Shown piece by piece: positions 62,988 to 64,000 of a DNA stretch of 64,000 nucleotides (position 1 is the first letter of the stretch; the number at the start of each line of letters is the position of its first letter). Made by a program: the position numbers and the translations under genes. The notes beneath the pieces are model-generated. The model was not told the origin of the DNA, searched no databases, and saw only the letters and a list, made by a program, of their open reading frames with translations. Origin of the DNA: Aeromicrobium sp. (GTDB taxonomy: Bacteria > Actinomycetota > Actinomycetes > Propionibacteriales > Nocardioidaceae). The stretch spans positions 1 to 64,000 of the forward strand of contig NZ_JAGLCD010000017.1 in the NCBI RefSeq assembly GCF_023146395.1, read 5' to 3'.

Positions 62988-64000
62988 TCAGTTCCGGCGC
63001 AGCAGGGAGCGCGGCAGGACGCGCGCCCGCCGCCGGTCCGCCGGAGTGGCCCGCGCGAGCAGGTGCTCCACGACGCTGACCGCGTCGGCCCGGCTGGCCG
63101 CAGCGGTACCGACCGCGACCCGTCGCGGTCCGTACCGCTGTGCCTCGAGAAGCGTGCGGAGTCGCTCGAGCGCGTCACGCGCCTGCGTCTCCACGTGCTG
63201 GGACAGCTCGTCCACGTGCGCGCTCAGCGTCGTGCTGGGATCGGAGGCGATACCGACGTCGTCCGCGGTGGCGACGATCTCGCGCCACCAGTCGTCCGGC
63301 GTGGAGGACCGCCGGAGCCGTCGTCGCCGCAGCGCAGCACGCGCGAGGGCGGGCGCCACCGCCAGGGCTCCGAGGATCGCCACCAGGAGCAGCACCGTGC
63401 GACCCACGTCCGTGCTCCGCTCCACGGGGGCCGCGGCCACCGACGACGGATCGGTCTGCGGCGTCGGGGTCGGCACCGCCTGGGTGGGCTCCGGGACCGG
63501 GACGGAGGTGGTCGGCACGGGCGCGGACGAGGTGTCGTCGTCCTCGTCTGCGTCCGGATCGTCGACGATGCCCGGCGTCGGCTCGAACTCGACCCATCCC
63601 ACGCCGTCGACGTAGATCTGGGGCCACGCGTGGAGCTGGTCGGTCGTGACACGGTAGCGCTCCTCGTCCGGATCGGCACCGGGCCTGGGCTGCGCGCGAG
63701 TCCCGGGGGCGTAGCCGACCATGATCCGGGCGGGCACCCCCACCGACCGGGCCATGACCGCCATCGCGGACGAGAAGTGCACGCAGTAGCCGCTCCGCTC
63801 CTGGAGGAAGCGCTCGATGACGGCGATCCCGTTGCCGTCGTAGTCGCCGTCGACCGGCGCGGTCTCGGAGTACTCGAAGGCACCGGACCGGAAGAAGTCC
63901 TGCAACGCCTGGGCCTTGGCGTAGGCGCCCACGGCGCCGCCGGTCACCAGCTGGGCGGCGTCGGTGATCGACTGCGGCAGGTCGTCAGGAAGCTCGAGGT
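62988..64000 (-). CDS. Transglutaminase-like protein, TgpA type (5' part beyond the window)
   Basis: The frame is open through the right edge (64000), so the N-terminus is missing; the visible part is about 337 residues. It has a transglutaminase core with catalytic Cys in QERSGYCVHFSSAMAVMARS and His in LHAWPQIYVDGVGWVEFEPT. Then a Pro/Thr linker (PTTSVPVPEPTQAVPTPTPQ), a membrane helix (TVLLLVAILGALAVAPALAR) and a cytoplasmic tail. In actinobacteria such genes follow a moxR ATPase and DUF58 gene, which would be to the right of the window. Confidence 0.85.
   Translation of the reverse strand, partial: LELPDDLPQSITDAAQLVTGGAVGAYAKAQALQDFFRSGAFEYSETAPVDGDYDGNGIAVIERFLQERSGYCVHFSSAMAVMARSVGVPARIMVGYAPGTRAQPRPGADPDEERYRVTTDQLHAWPQIYVDGVGWVEFEPTPGIVDDPDADEDDDTSSAPVPTTSVPVPEPTQAVPTPTPQTDPSSVAAAPVERSTDVGRTVLLLVAILGALAVAPALARAALRRRRLRRSSTPDDWWREIVATADDVGIASDPSTTLSAHVDELSQHVETQARDALERLRTLLEAQRYGPRRVAVGTAAASRADAVSVVEHLLARATPADRRRARVLPRSLLRRN

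Overview
The window is a GC-rich (about 70 percent) actinobacterial chromosome segment, tightly packed and with almost every codon ending in G or C. The gene order argS-lysA-hom-thrC-thrB-rho-rpmE-prfA-prmC ... sua5-wecA-atpIBEFHAGDC-DUF2550 is the one found in Mycobacterium and relatives. I take the host to be a free-living actinobacterium, perhaps of the Nocardioidaceae (Aeromicrobium/Nocardioides-like). That placement is inference; no rRNA gene is present.

Layout. (1) 1-10.4 kb: molybdenum cofactor genes (mobA, moeA) and an assimilatory nitrate/nitrite operon (narK-nasA-FAD reductase-nirB-nirD), followed upstream by a 41-residue secreted microprotein. (2) 10.5-20.5 kb: a 23-bp palindromic tandem repeat, DUF2550, the complete F1Fo ATP synthase operon, a WecA-type transferase and Sua5. 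(3) 20.5-31.1 kb: an insertion relative to the mycobacterial order, made of two VTT-like membrane proteins around a CDP-alcohol phosphatidyltransferase and one complete mce lipid-import operon (yrbEA, yrbEB, mceA-F, one Mce-associated protein) behind a promoter that carries a CRP/GlxR-like operator. (4) 31.1-45 kb: prmC, prfA, rpmE, a second small insertion (glutathione peroxidase, DUF1059, degenerate EAL-CBS protein), rho, the threonine genes, a lone secreted protein, lysA, argS, a CheY-like regulator and tRNA-Arg(CCG). (5) 45-56 kb: accessory metabolism and membrane genes (MerR/thioesterase, hydrolase, NmrA-like, epimerase, two crcB, dapD, lysozyme-like protein, ABC exporter) and leuA with a leucine-rich leader peptide. 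(6) 56-64 kb: glutathionyl-hydroquinone-reductase-like protein, an IclR/MatC-like/MatB malonate module, a flavodoxin-like gene flanked by repeats, a thioredoxin-reductase-like gene divergent from a MerR regulator, and a transglutaminase gene cut by the window edge.

How it works together. Most genes sit in translationally coupled operons (ATGA, GTGA or TGATG overlaps). A recurrent signal is a TAnnnT hexamer 6 or 7 nt before the start codon without a Shine-Dalgarno sequence, which suggests leaderless transcripts at 13 transcription-unit heads. Factor-independent stops appear as perfect or near-perfect hairpins with no U tract. The most interesting items are the mce/VTT/CDP-alcohol insertion with its CRP-like site, the palindromic tandem repeats at the DUF2550 3' end, the microprotein, the degenerate EAL-CBS/DUF1059 pair and the repeat family around the flavodoxin gene. 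No phage, integrase, IS element or CRISPR array was seen.
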